DNA from: an uncultured Prevotella sp.
Lineage (GTDB): Bacteria; Bacteroidota; Bacteroidia; Bacteroidales; Bacteroidaceae
Direction: 5' to 3'
Assembly: GCA_900548195.1 (NCBI GenBank)
Contig: URJQ01000120.1
Coordinates: forward strand, 1-8,245
DNA length: 8,245 bases
Shown here: piece after piece, positions 1 through 6,472 of the stretch
Position numbering within the stretch: position 1 is the stretch's first letter
Layout: every line of letters starts with the position of its first letter
The notes under the pieces: model-generated
The model's database searches: none
What the model was told of the DNA's origin: nothing
The model's input: the letters and a program-made list of their open reading frames with translations, nothing else
Position numbers and translations under genes: made by a program

Positions 1-948
1 CTATTGTACTCCGAGGGTACAGAGCGTTTTCCACAAGATAAGAAAACAGCTGCAAAACTGTTTCTCGAAGCCGCAGAACTCGGACATATTAAAGCACATT
101 TCAGTCTTGGTGCATGCTACTATAATGGTGATGGCGTGCAACAAGATAAGGTTGAAGCTGTGAAATGGTTTCGGAAAGCGGCAGAATTGGGCGATGCTGA
201 ATCACAGTACACACTCGGCATGTGCTACACAGATGGTGTTGGTGTTCCACAAGATGAGATGGAGTCGGTAAAGTGGTACCGCAAGGCGGCAGAACAGGAA
301 TATGCTGAAGCGCAATTCAATCTGGGCTGTTGTTACCGCGATGGCATAGGGGTGACGCAAGACAAGGTTGAGGCGTTGAAATGGTATCGTAAGGCTGCGG
401 AACAAGGATATGCTAAAGCGCAGAATTACGTAGGAAGTCTCTATGCCCATGGCAATGGAGTGCCACAAAATGAGATGGAGGCTGTAAATTGGTTTCGAAA
501 GGCGGCAGAGCAAGGATATGCTGATGCGCAGAATAATCTTGGAGTATGTTACAAAAACGGTAAAGGTGTGCAACAAGACAAGGCGGAGGCTACAAAATGG
601 TATCGCAAGGCTGCTGATCAGGGGCACGCAGGTGCGCAGTACAAGCTTGGCCTTTGTTATTACAATGGTTATGGAGTTACACAAGACAAGGGAAAAGCCG
701 TGGAATTGTTCCGAAAAGCAGCTGATCAGGGTCATGCCGATGCGCAGTACAATCTTGGAGTGTGCTATTACAATGGTTGTGGGGTTCCTCAAGACAAGGA
801 AAAAGCCGTGGGATTGTGGCACAAAGCCGCTAATCAGAATCATGCCGATGCGCAATACAATCTTGCCCTTTGCTACGTAAAGAGCGAAGGTGTACAACAG
901 GACTTGGAGGAAGGGGTAAAAGGGCTCCGTAAGGCACCTGCTCCTTGA
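1..948 (+). CDS. Sel1-like repeat (SLR/TPR-like) protein, partial at both ends
   Basis: The frame is open from the first base, so the true start lies outside the window; the TTG at position 4 is not a convincing start because it falls inside a repeat. The protein is a run of 36-residue Sel1-like repeats of the form AQYNLGxCYYNGxGVxQDxxEAVKWYRKAAEQGHAD: a partial first unit, seven complete units (94-849) and a ninth unit that stops after 29 residues at RKA. Such repeats fold as paired alpha helices forming a superhelical protein-binding scaffold. In bacteria they serve as adaptors in signalling, envelope or host-interaction proteins, but the partner cannot be read from this piece. No signal peptide or catalytic domain is visible. 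The last residues (Pro-Ala-Pro, then TGA at 946-948) are the antisense of lpxA, so the natural C-terminus is missing. Family is certain; role is unknown. Confidence 0.9.
   Translation, partial: LLYSEGTERFPQDKKTAAKLFLEAAELGHIKAHFSLGACYYNGDGVQQDKVEAVKWFRKAAELGDAESQYTLGMCYTDGVGVPQDEMESVKWYRKAAEQEYAEAQFNLGCCYRDGIGVTQDKVEALKWYRKAAEQGYAKAQNYVGSLYAHGNGVPQNEMEAVNWFRKAAEQGYADAQNNLGVCYKNGKGVQQDKAEATKWYRKAADQGHAGAQYKLGLCYYNGYGVTQDKGKAVELFRKAADQGHADAQYNLGVCYYNGCGVPQDKEKAVGLWHKAANQNHADAQYNLALCYVKSEGVQQDLEEGVKGLRKAPAP
94..936 (+). repeat. 108-bp coding tandem repeat (Sel1 units)
   Basis: Units run 94-201, 202-309, 310-417, 418-525, 526-633, 634-741 and 742-849, with a truncated unit at 850-936. Every complete unit is exactly 108 bases (36 codons) with no indels. 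The most conserved parts are the codons for QD, KWYRKAA and A(D/E)AQ. The seventh and eighth units of the protein (634-741, 742-849) are especially alike at DNA level. Protein-level selection and past unit duplication explain the periodicity; this is not a CRISPR array. Confidence 0.9.
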
Positions 949-1633
949 TCTGATTGATGGCGTCGAAGACGCTGGTCTGACCGTGGAAGACGAGGCGGTA
1001 GGCATTGGCGATGTGACCTATCACCTTCTCTGGAGTATCGGAAGACTTCAGGAGAGTGTCGTTGACGCCGCCGTAGCGCACAGGATTGTCAGTAGCCACG
1101 ATAAATGGAGGCACATCCTTTGAGATACGCACGCCGCTGGTCACCATCGAAGCACCACCGATACGCACGTTGGAATTGATGATAACGCTTGACGAGAAGA
1201 TGGCAGCGCTATGGATTTCGCAGTCGCCAGCCACCTTAGTGCCGTAGCCGAAGGTGACATAGTCGTCCACCTTGGTGTCGTGAGAGATATGCACACCTTC
1301 CATGAAGAAGTTGCGGTTGCCGATGCGAGTTTCGCCATCAGCAAAAGTAGCACGGTTTACCACCACATTCTCGCGGAAGATATTCTCGTCGCCGATGATG
1401 AGAGAGGTCTCTGCACCGTTGTATTCGAAGTCCTGTGGCTCAGCGCCGAGCACAGTGTTCTGATATACTTTGTTACCTCTTCCGAGCTTTGTGCCACGCA
1501 TGATGCTGACGTAAGGGAAGATGACGCAGTCGTCACCGATTACCACGTCGTCCTCGATGTAGGCAAATGGGTAGATAGTGACGTTCTTGCCAATCTTTGC
1601 GCCCGGTGCTATGTATGCTTTATCGCTTATCAT
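830..1633 (-). CDS. lpxA: Acyl-ACP--UDP-N-acetylglucosamine O-acyltransferase, 3' end replaced
   Basis: LpxA is the cytoplasmic enzyme that moves a hydroxyacyl chain from acyl carrier protein to UDP-GlcNAc, the first step of lipid A synthesis. The protein starts MISDKAYIAP and carries the left-handed beta-helix hexapeptide pattern (for example IGKNVT, IGDDCV, IGDENI, IGNRNF). The catalytic histidine matches His118 in HISHDT (E. coli His125), with His115 before it. AYRLVFHGQTSVFDA at 211-225 belongs to the C-terminal helical domain. ATG at 1633 is preferred over an in-frame TTG at 1660 because AAGGAA lies 7 bases upstream and the protein then begins at the family's usual position. It follows the outer-membrane efflux gene by 27 bases, so it is probably co-transcribed. 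From residue 235 the frame is antisense Sel1 (33 foreign residues, stop at 830-832). The natural end of about 20 residues is lost, which may impair the acyl-carrier-binding helical domain. Confidence 0.9.
   Translation of the reverse strand: MISDKAYIAPGAKIGKNVTIYPFAYIEDDVVIGDDCVIFPYVSIMRGTKLGRGNKVYQNTVLGAEPQDFEYNGAETSLIIGDENIFRENVVVNRATFADGETRIGNRNFFMEGVHISHDTKVDDYVTFGYGTKVAGDCEIHSAAIFSSSVIINSNVRIGGASMVTSGVRISKDVPPFIVATDNPVRYGGVNDTLLKSSDTPEKVIGHIANAYRLVFHGQTSVFDAINQIKEQVPYGALLPLPPSPVVHLRSLRSKGQDCIAHRHDSD
932..936. other. Chimeric junction between the Sel1 gene and lpxA
   Basis: Reading rightwards, the Sel1 repeat register holds up to the codons for Arg-Lys-Ala, ending at 936, and then breaks. 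Reading leftwards on the minus strand, LpxA homology holds through Glu-Gln-Val-Pro, whose proline codon is 932-934, and then becomes antisense of Sel1. The two segments can share the bases AGGCA at 932-936, a 5-base overlap. Both genes are intact up to this point, so the join is either recent or artefactual. That the bases are shared is inferred, since neither parent sequence is present. Confidence 0.75.
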
Positions 1634-1640
1634 AATTGTT

Positions 1641-1646
1641 TTCCTT
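1641..1646 (-). promoter_or_regulatory. Ribosome binding site of lpxA
   Basis: On the minus strand AAGGAA lies 7 bases before the ATG at 1633. It decides the lpxA start over the TTG at 1660, which lies upstream of it. It is the clearest Shine-Dalgarno sequence in the window, since the other genes of the operon have none that is convincing. Confidence 0.6.
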
Positions 1647-1660
1647 TTTATATTATACAA

Positions 1661-3046
1661 TTAGTATCTGCCTCCGCCGAGGGCATAGTAGAGGTTTACG
1701 ACGGCCTGCATCTTGTAGAAGTCATCAGCCACTTTAGAGAGCTCTGCATTGAGAAGGCTCTGCTGAGCTGTGATTACTTCAAGGTATGTGGCAGAGCCAT
1801 CGTTGAACAGCATCTTGTTGTACTCCACATTCTTCTTCAGGCTTGCCACCTGCTTTTCCTCAAGCTTTGACTTCTCGTCGGAAGAATTATAGAGCACGAG
1901 GGCGTTGCTCACCTCAGAACCAGCAGAGAGGACAGCGTTCTGCCAAGTGTTGAAAGCCTGTTCCTGCTTTGATTTAGCTACCTTCAGTCCTGCTATTATC
2001 TGTCCGTGGGCGAAGATAGGCTGTGTGAGTGAACTGACAGCAGAGAGCAACCACTTGCCAGGGTTTGTGATACCACCGCCACCAGAGTTGGTGAAAGCTC
2101 CTGTTCCAGAGATAGAGATGCTCGGATAGAAGCGTGAGCGGGCGGTATTTACATCGTAGAAGCACTGTGCGAGCGACATCTCAGCATAGTGGACGTCAGG
2201 ACGATTGTTGAGCAACTGCAAGCTAACGCCAGTGGAGAACTTTGTAGGGAGCGACTGTCCCTCGAATGTGCCGCGCTGAATGCTTTGCGCTTGCTGACCG
2301 AGAAGGAGGGATAGGGAGTTTTCAGTCTCGCGAATCTGACGCTTGAGGTCGGTGGCTTGCGCCTGTACAGAGTAGTAATTAGCCTCTGCACTCTGTACGG
2401 AAGTCTCCTTTACGCGTCCCAATTCCTTCTGTATCTTCATGATTTTCCATGTCTCCTCGGTGAGCTTGGTCATGTCATTGACCACCTCCAGTTGCTTGTC
2501 GAGCATCAGGAGAGTGTAGTACATATTGGCAACATTGGATATTACCTTAGTCTGTACCACCTGCTGATAGTCCCTTGTAGCCAGGAGAGACATCTGGGCA
2601 GAGCGCTTCTGATTGAGAAGGTTGCCGAAGAGGTCGATGCTCCATGATGCAGTGACAGGCAGGGAGTAAGTCTTGGAAGTCTTTCCTCCATCCCAAGAAG
2701 CCAGTGTTCCCTGTGGTGAGAATGTGAAACCAGGCACGAAAGCGAGCTTAGCCACCATCAGCTGATCCTCCACCATCTTCACGTTGAGGGCGGCATTGAG
2801 CAGGTTGGTGTTGTTGCTCAGAGCCGTTTCGATGAGCGATTGCAGATGAGAGTCGGTGAACACTTCGCGCCAAGGCAGGTTGCCGAAGCTGGTAGTGTCG
2901 CTGACAGCGAGCGTATCTGTGGTGCTCACGGTGTCGCGTACGAGCCCCTTGGTGTTGACCTCAGGACGCTCGTACTTGTTGTATAGTCCGCAACTGGTCA
3001 TCACGAGCGATGCTGTTGCGAGAAGAATTATCTTGTTTAGTTTCAT
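1661..3046 (-). CDS. Outer-membrane efflux lipoprotein, TolC/OprM (NodT) family
   Basis: This 461-residue protein is the outer-membrane channel of a tripartite exporter. It begins with a lipoprotein signal peptide: Lys-rich start, hydrophobic stretch, then MTSC with the lipidated cysteine at residue 19. Two outer-membrane efflux domains follow, roughly residues 60-250 and 270-455. Family hallmarks are NRPDV at 281-285, ARSRFYPSISISG at 302-314, LTQPIFAHGQI at 340-350 and the closing YYALGGG at 453-459. Long helical stretches around 160-245 and 360-445 fit the periplasmic tunnel of the trimer. The length is typical for the family. It starts 24 bases after the stop of the pump gene and ends 27 bases before lpxA, which supports one transcript. 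No strong Shine-Dalgarno is seen, as is common in Bacteroidota. The substrate cannot be inferred from this subunit. Confidence 0.93.
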   Translation of the reverse strand: MKLNKIILLATASLVMTSCGLYNKYERPEVNTKGLVRDTVSTTDTLAVSDTTSFGNLPWREVFTDSHLQSLIETALSNNTNLLNAALNVKMVEDQLMVAKLAFVPGFTFSPQGTLASWDGGKTSKTYSLPVTASWSIDLFGNLLNQKRSAQMSLLATRDYQQVVQTKVISNVANMYYTLLMLDKQLEVVNDMTKLTEETWKIMKIQKELGRVKETSVQSAEANYYSVQAQATDLKRQIRETENSLSLLLGQQAQSIQRGTFEGQSLPTKFSTGVSLQLLNNRPDVHYAEMSLAQCFYDVNTARSRFYPSISISGTGAFTNSGGGGITNPGKWLLSAVSSLTQPIFAHGQIIAGLKVAKSKQEQAFNTWQNAVLSAGSEVSNALVLYNSSDEKSKLEEKQVASLKKNVEYNKMLFNDGSATYLEVITAQQSLLNAELSKVADDFYKMQAVVNLYYALGGGRY

Positions 3047-3070
3047 TGTTACTTTGATTCTTGAAGACCC

Positions 3071-6000
3071 TTATTTAGTATTTTTGTCTATCTGCTCATG
3101 CAGTGCGCCAGCCACGTATGGGTTGGTATATTGACGTATCTCAGAATCCACATTGGCACTGTCGCCTTCAAACTCGATAGCCTTCACCTTCTCCTGCAGT
3201 GTCTGGAAGACATAGAAGAGAGCTGGCACAATCATAATCTGGCAAAGCATACCGATAAGCATACCGCCTACGGCTGCGGCACCGAGAGTCATGTTACCAT
3301 TGTAGCCTACGCCCCAAGGCATGAGCAATGGGAGCAGACCGATAATCATCGCCAATGAGGTCATCAGAATAGGACGCAGACGGGCTGAAGCACCGAGCAC
3401 TGCTGACCATGAGATTGCCATACCTGTGCGACGACGCTCCAGAGCGAACTGCACGATGAGGATGGCGTTCTTTGCCAGAAGACCCATCAGCATGATAAGA
3501 GCAATCTGCATGTAGATGTCATTGTTCTTGCCAAACATATTGGTGAAGAGGAATGCTCCTGCAAGACCGAACGGAATGGAAAGGATTACTGACAGAGGCA
3601 GGATGTATGACTCATACTGTGCTGACAGAATGAGATATACGAACAGGAGACAGAGTGCAAACACGATAGCTGTGGAGTTGCTGCTCTCCTGCTCTGTACG
3701 TGTCAGACCAGAGAATTCGTAGGTGTATCCAGCAGGCAGTGAAGTCTTGGCCACCTCAGACATTGCATTGATAGCATCGCCAGTGGAGTAGCCTTCCGCT
3801 GCAGAGGCATTGACATTGATAGAGGTGAAGAGGTTGAAACGGTCGATTTCCTGCGGACCATATACGCGGCTGAGGTTTACATACTCCTTGATAGGAGCCA
3901 TCTCGCCAGCTGATGTGCGCACGAAGATATTGTCAAGACTCTTGACATCGGCACGATCCTTAGGGGCAGCCTGGATATATACGCGGTAGAGCTTACCGTA
4001 GCTGTTGAAGTTTGAGGCATACATACCGCCGTAATAGCCCTGCATAGTAGAGAGGACAGAAGAAGGGTCGATGCCGCTCTGCTTACATTTTGCTACGTCA
4101 ACGTCAATCTTGTACTGTGGGTACTTGGTGTTGTAAGATGTCATAGCGTTGGAAATCTCCGGACGCTTATTGAGCTCGCCGAGGAATTTCTGTGTGACTT
4201 CATAGAATTTGTTGACGTCACCACCGGTGCGGTCCTGCATTGAGAAGGTCATACCATTGGTGGCAGAGAAACCCTGTACCATAGGAGGCTGGAAGGCAAG
4301 AATCTGTGCGCCCTTGATGGCAGCGGTCTGCTTGTATATCATGCCGAGCACCATTGTGGAACCGAGATTATGCACTCCGATATACTTCAGTGGGCCTTCC
4401 TCCTTCTGACGCTCTTCGAATGACTTGAGCTTGATGATGAAGGTACCCTGGTTAGAGCCCTGTCCAGCGATGAAGTTGTAACCAGTGATACGCATACGGC
4501 TGGCGATAGCAGGGTTTGTGGCAAGCATACGGTCCACCTGATCCATCACTTCGTTAGTCTTCTTCATAGAAGTGCCTGGAGGGGTAGATACAGTACAGAA
4601 TACGGTACCTGTGTCTTCATCAGGCACAAGACCTGTCTTTGTGGTGCTCATCAGCACTACCAATAATGCAATACCTACGATTACGGAGGCAATAGCAATG
4701 ACAGGACGCTCCACGATGCGGCGCACGCCCTTGGTATATTTATCCAATACCTTGCCGTAAGCAGTGTTGAAAGAGGTATGGAAGCGATCTACGAATGACA
4801 TCTTGCGAGTCTTTCCTTCCTCATCCTTTGGCTTCAGCAGAATTGCACAGAGGGCAGGGGAGAGCGTAAGAGCGTTGACAGCAGAGATGATGATGGAGAT
4901 AGCCATGGTGATACCAAACTCTCTATAGAATGCACCTGACGTACCGCCCATGAATGACACCGGAATGAATACGGAAGCCATAACGAGGGTGATGGAAATA
5001 ATGGCGCCAGAGATTTCATTCATCGCATCAATGGCAGCCGTGCGGGCTGACTTATAGCCGAGGTCGAGCTTGGCATGCACCGCCTCGACGACCACTATGG
5101 CGTCATCGACCACTATGGCTATGGCAAGCACAAGGGCGGCAAGGGTCAGCAGGTTGAGCGAGAATCCGAAGATATAGAGGAAGAAGAATGTACCAATCAG
5201 AGATACTGGCACCGCGATAAGCGGAATAAGCGTAGAGCGCCAGTCCTGAAGGAAGATATATACCACGATAAACACGAGGATGAATGCCTCACAAAGGGTC
5301 TTGATAAGGTCTTCGATAGAGGCAAAGAGGAACTCTGTCACGTCCTGCATGATGTCGAAGTGGATGCCTGGAGGCATTGTAGCTTCCTGATCCTTGAGGA
5401 GCTTCTTGATGTTGGTAGCAATCTCTGTAGCGTTGGAACCGGCGGTCTGAGTCACCATCATGGTGACAGAAGGCTTACCGTTGTTCTGTGATTCTACGGT
5501 GTAAGAGAGGGCACCCATCTCCACGCGTGCCACATCTTTCACGCGGATGGTCTGTCCGTCCTGAGTAGATTTGATGATCATATCGCCAAATTCCTCAGGT
5601 GACTTCAGACGACCTTTGTAACGGAACGCGTATTCATACTGATTATCAGATGTTTCGCCCACAGAACCTGGAGCCGCTTCGATGTTCTGCTGAGCAAGAA
5701 CACTGGTGAGGTCGCTTGGGATAAGTCCGTAGCTCTTCATCTTGACAGGGTCAATCCAGAGGCGCATAGTGTAGTCTTTCATAGAGAAACACTGACACTC
5801 ACCTACACCGTTGACACGCTTGATGGCAGGCACTACGTTGATATTGGCATAGTTGGTGAGGAATTCGTCGTCGTAACGGTCATCGTCTGCGGTAAGACCG
5901 AAGAGGATAACGGTGGATGACTGACGCTTCATCACCGTCACACCAGCCTTTGTCACCTCGGCAGGAAGGAGGGCAGAAGCCTGTGATACGCGGTTCTGCA

Positions 6001-6322
6001 CGTTCACCTGACACATATCTGGGTCCATGCCCTGCTTGAAATATACGGTGATGGAAGCCGATCCACTATTGGTAGCAGCTGAAGTCATGTAGGTCATGCC
6101 TTCTACACCGTTGATCTGTTCCTCCAGTGGTGCAAGCACGGAGTTGAGCACTGTCTCGGAGTTGGCACCGGTATATGATGCACGCACCATGATGGTAGGA
6201 GGCGCCATGTTAGGGTACTGCTCGATAGGCAGTGACACCAGGCCGAGTACACCCAGGATAACCACGAGGATGGAGATCACCGTGGAGAGCACAGGGCGTG
6301 TGATAAATCTATCTAATTTCAT
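3071..6322 (-). CDS. RND multidrug efflux permease, AcrB/MexB-like (HAE1 family)
   Basis: This 1083-residue inner-membrane pump exports drugs, bile salts or lipids using the proton gradient. The N-terminus (FITRPVLSTVISILVVILG) is the first membrane helix, and periplasmic porter domains fill about 35-335 and 570-875. Membrane segments cluster at about 340-500, 540-560 and 880-1040. The proton-relay residues are present: Asp406 and Asp407 in IVVDDAIVVVE (TM4) and Lys951 in LLAKNAILIVQF (TM10). The TM10 motif has Gln where AcrB has Glu (VEF), a small variant. The presence of this proton relay and the long porter loops fit the hydrophobic/amphiphilic (HAE1) group rather than the metal-ion (CzcA) group. 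The C-terminal tail of about 40 hydrophilic residues after TM12 is somewhat long. The start ATG has no clear Shine-Dalgarno and sits directly after the A/C-rich arm of an intergenic repeat, 150 bases from the previous gene. A drug or bile-salt substrate is an inference from family. Confidence 0.96.
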   Translation of the reverse strand: MKLDRFITRPVLSTVISILVVILGVLGLVSLPIEQYPNMAPPTIMVRASYTGANSETVLNSVLAPLEEQINGVEGMTYMTSAATNSGSASITVYFKQGMDPDMCQVNVQNRVSQASALLPAEVTKAGVTVMKRQSSTVILFGLTADDDRYDDEFLTNYANINVVPAIKRVNGVGECQCFSMKDYTMRLWIDPVKMKSYGLIPSDLTSVLAQQNIEAAPGSVGETSDNQYEYAFRYKGRLKSPEEFGDMIIKSTQDGQTIRVKDVARVEMGALSYTVESQNNGKPSVTMMVTQTAGSNATEIATNIKKLLKDQEATMPPGIHFDIMQDVTEFLFASIEDLIKTLCEAFILVFIVVYIFLQDWRSTLIPLIAVPVSLIGTFFFLYIFGFSLNLLTLAALVLAIAIVVDDAIVVVEAVHAKLDLGYKSARTAAIDAMNEISGAIISITLVMASVFIPVSFMGGTSGAFYREFGITMAISIIISAVNALTLSPALCAILLKPKDEEGKTRKMSFVDRFHTSFNTAYGKVLDKYTKGVRRIVERPVIAIASVIVGIALLVVLMSTTKTGLVPDEDTGTVFCTVSTPPGTSMKKTNEVMDQVDRMLATNPAIASRMRITGYNFIAGQGSNQGTFIIKLKSFEERQKEEGPLKYIGVHNLGSTMVLGMIYKQTAAIKGAQILAFQPPMVQGFSATNGMTFSMQDRTGGDVNKFYEVTQKFLGELNKRPEISNAMTSYNTKYPQYKIDVDVAKCKQSGIDPSSVLSTMQGYYGGMYASNFNSYGKLYRVYIQAAPKDRADVKSLDNIFVRTSAGEMAPIKEYVNLSRVYGPQEIDRFNLFTSINVNASAAEGYSTGDAINAMSEVAKTSLPAGYTYEFSGLTRTEQESSNSTAIVFALCLLFVYLILSAQYESYILPLSVILSIPFGLAGAFLFTNMFGKNNDIYMQIALIMLMGLLAKNAILIVQFALERRRTGMAISWSAVLGASARLRPILMTSLAMIIGLLPLLMPWGVGYNGNMTLGAAAVGGMLIGMLCQIMIVPALFYVFQTLQEKVKAIEFEGDSANVDSEIRQYTNPYVAGALHEQIDKNTK

Positions 6323-6335
6323 TTGTTTACTTATT

Positions 6336-6383
6336 ATGTTGTTTGGTTGTCATGTTGTTTGGTTGTCATGTTGTTTGGTTGTT
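6336..6383 (+). repeat. Three 16-base direct repeats, ATGTTGTTTGGTTGTC
   Basis: Copies lie at 6336-6351, 6352-6367 and 6368-6383. The first two are identical and the third differs only in its last base. They have no spacers and sit a few bases upstream of the pump start codon. Perfect short tandem copies can gain or lose units by replication slippage, which would change the distance between the upstream hairpin arm and the pump gene. Confidence 0.85.
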
Positions 6384-6438
6384 TGTCTTTTTTGCAGAAG
6401 AAAAAACGAAATCATTCTGCAATCAACAAAACAACAAA

Positions 6439-6470
6439 ACCACAAGACCACAAAACCACAAAACCACGAA
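6439..6470 (+). repeat. Four 8-base tandem units, ACCACAAA type
   Basis: Units at 6439-6446, 6447-6454, 6455-6462 and 6463-6470 read ACCACAAG, ACCACAAA, ACCACAAA and ACCACGAA. They end two bases from the stop codon of the membrane fusion protein gene (6473-6475). On the transcript strand they form the G/U-rich first arm of the intergenic element. Confidence 0.8.
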
Positions 6471-6472
6471 TA

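Larger units (their letters stand above)
6323..6472 (-). repeat. G/T-A/C armed intergenic element between the adaptor and pump genes
   Basis: This 150-base gap lies inside the operon and is very low in complexity. In transcript sense it begins with a G/T-rich arm (6470-6425), then a central part containing GCAGAA and TTCTGC (a possible 6-bp stem around a 15-base loop, 6395-6421), then an A/C-rich arm (6387-6336). The two arms are imperfect reverse complements. The A/C arm holds three 16-base direct repeats and the G/T arm four 8-base units. It could form a long imperfect hairpin that acts as attenuator, mRNA processing or stability element, or it could be a dispersed repeat. There is no T-tract that would make a classical terminator, and efflux subunits normally need co-expression. 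Confidence 0.65.

Noticed and set aside
202..1005. A 267-codon open frame on the minus strand opposite the Sel1 repeats
   Set aside because: It is the antisense of the repeat array, with a repetitive, hydrophobic translation created by the periodicity, and it crosses the junction. The Sel1 frame has clear family motifs; this one has none.
1634..1660. TTG at 1660 as the lpxA start
   Set aside because: It would add nine residues not expected in the family and would put the start upstream of the good AAGGAA ribosome binding site that fits ATG 1633.
1211..1870. A 219-codon plus-strand frame opposite lpxA and the outer-membrane gene
   Set aside because: It spans two well-supported minus-strand genes, has no recognisable domain and no ribosome binding site; it is an antisense shadow.
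5075..5491. A 138-codon plus-strand frame inside the pump gene
   Set aside because: The charged, His- and Asp-rich translation is the reverse reading of membrane-pump codons; the minus-strand RND gene explains the region fully.
6336..6470. Possible CRISPR array
   Set aside because: The 16-base and 8-base units are directly adjacent with no spacers and are far too short for CRISPR repeats; no cas gene is present.
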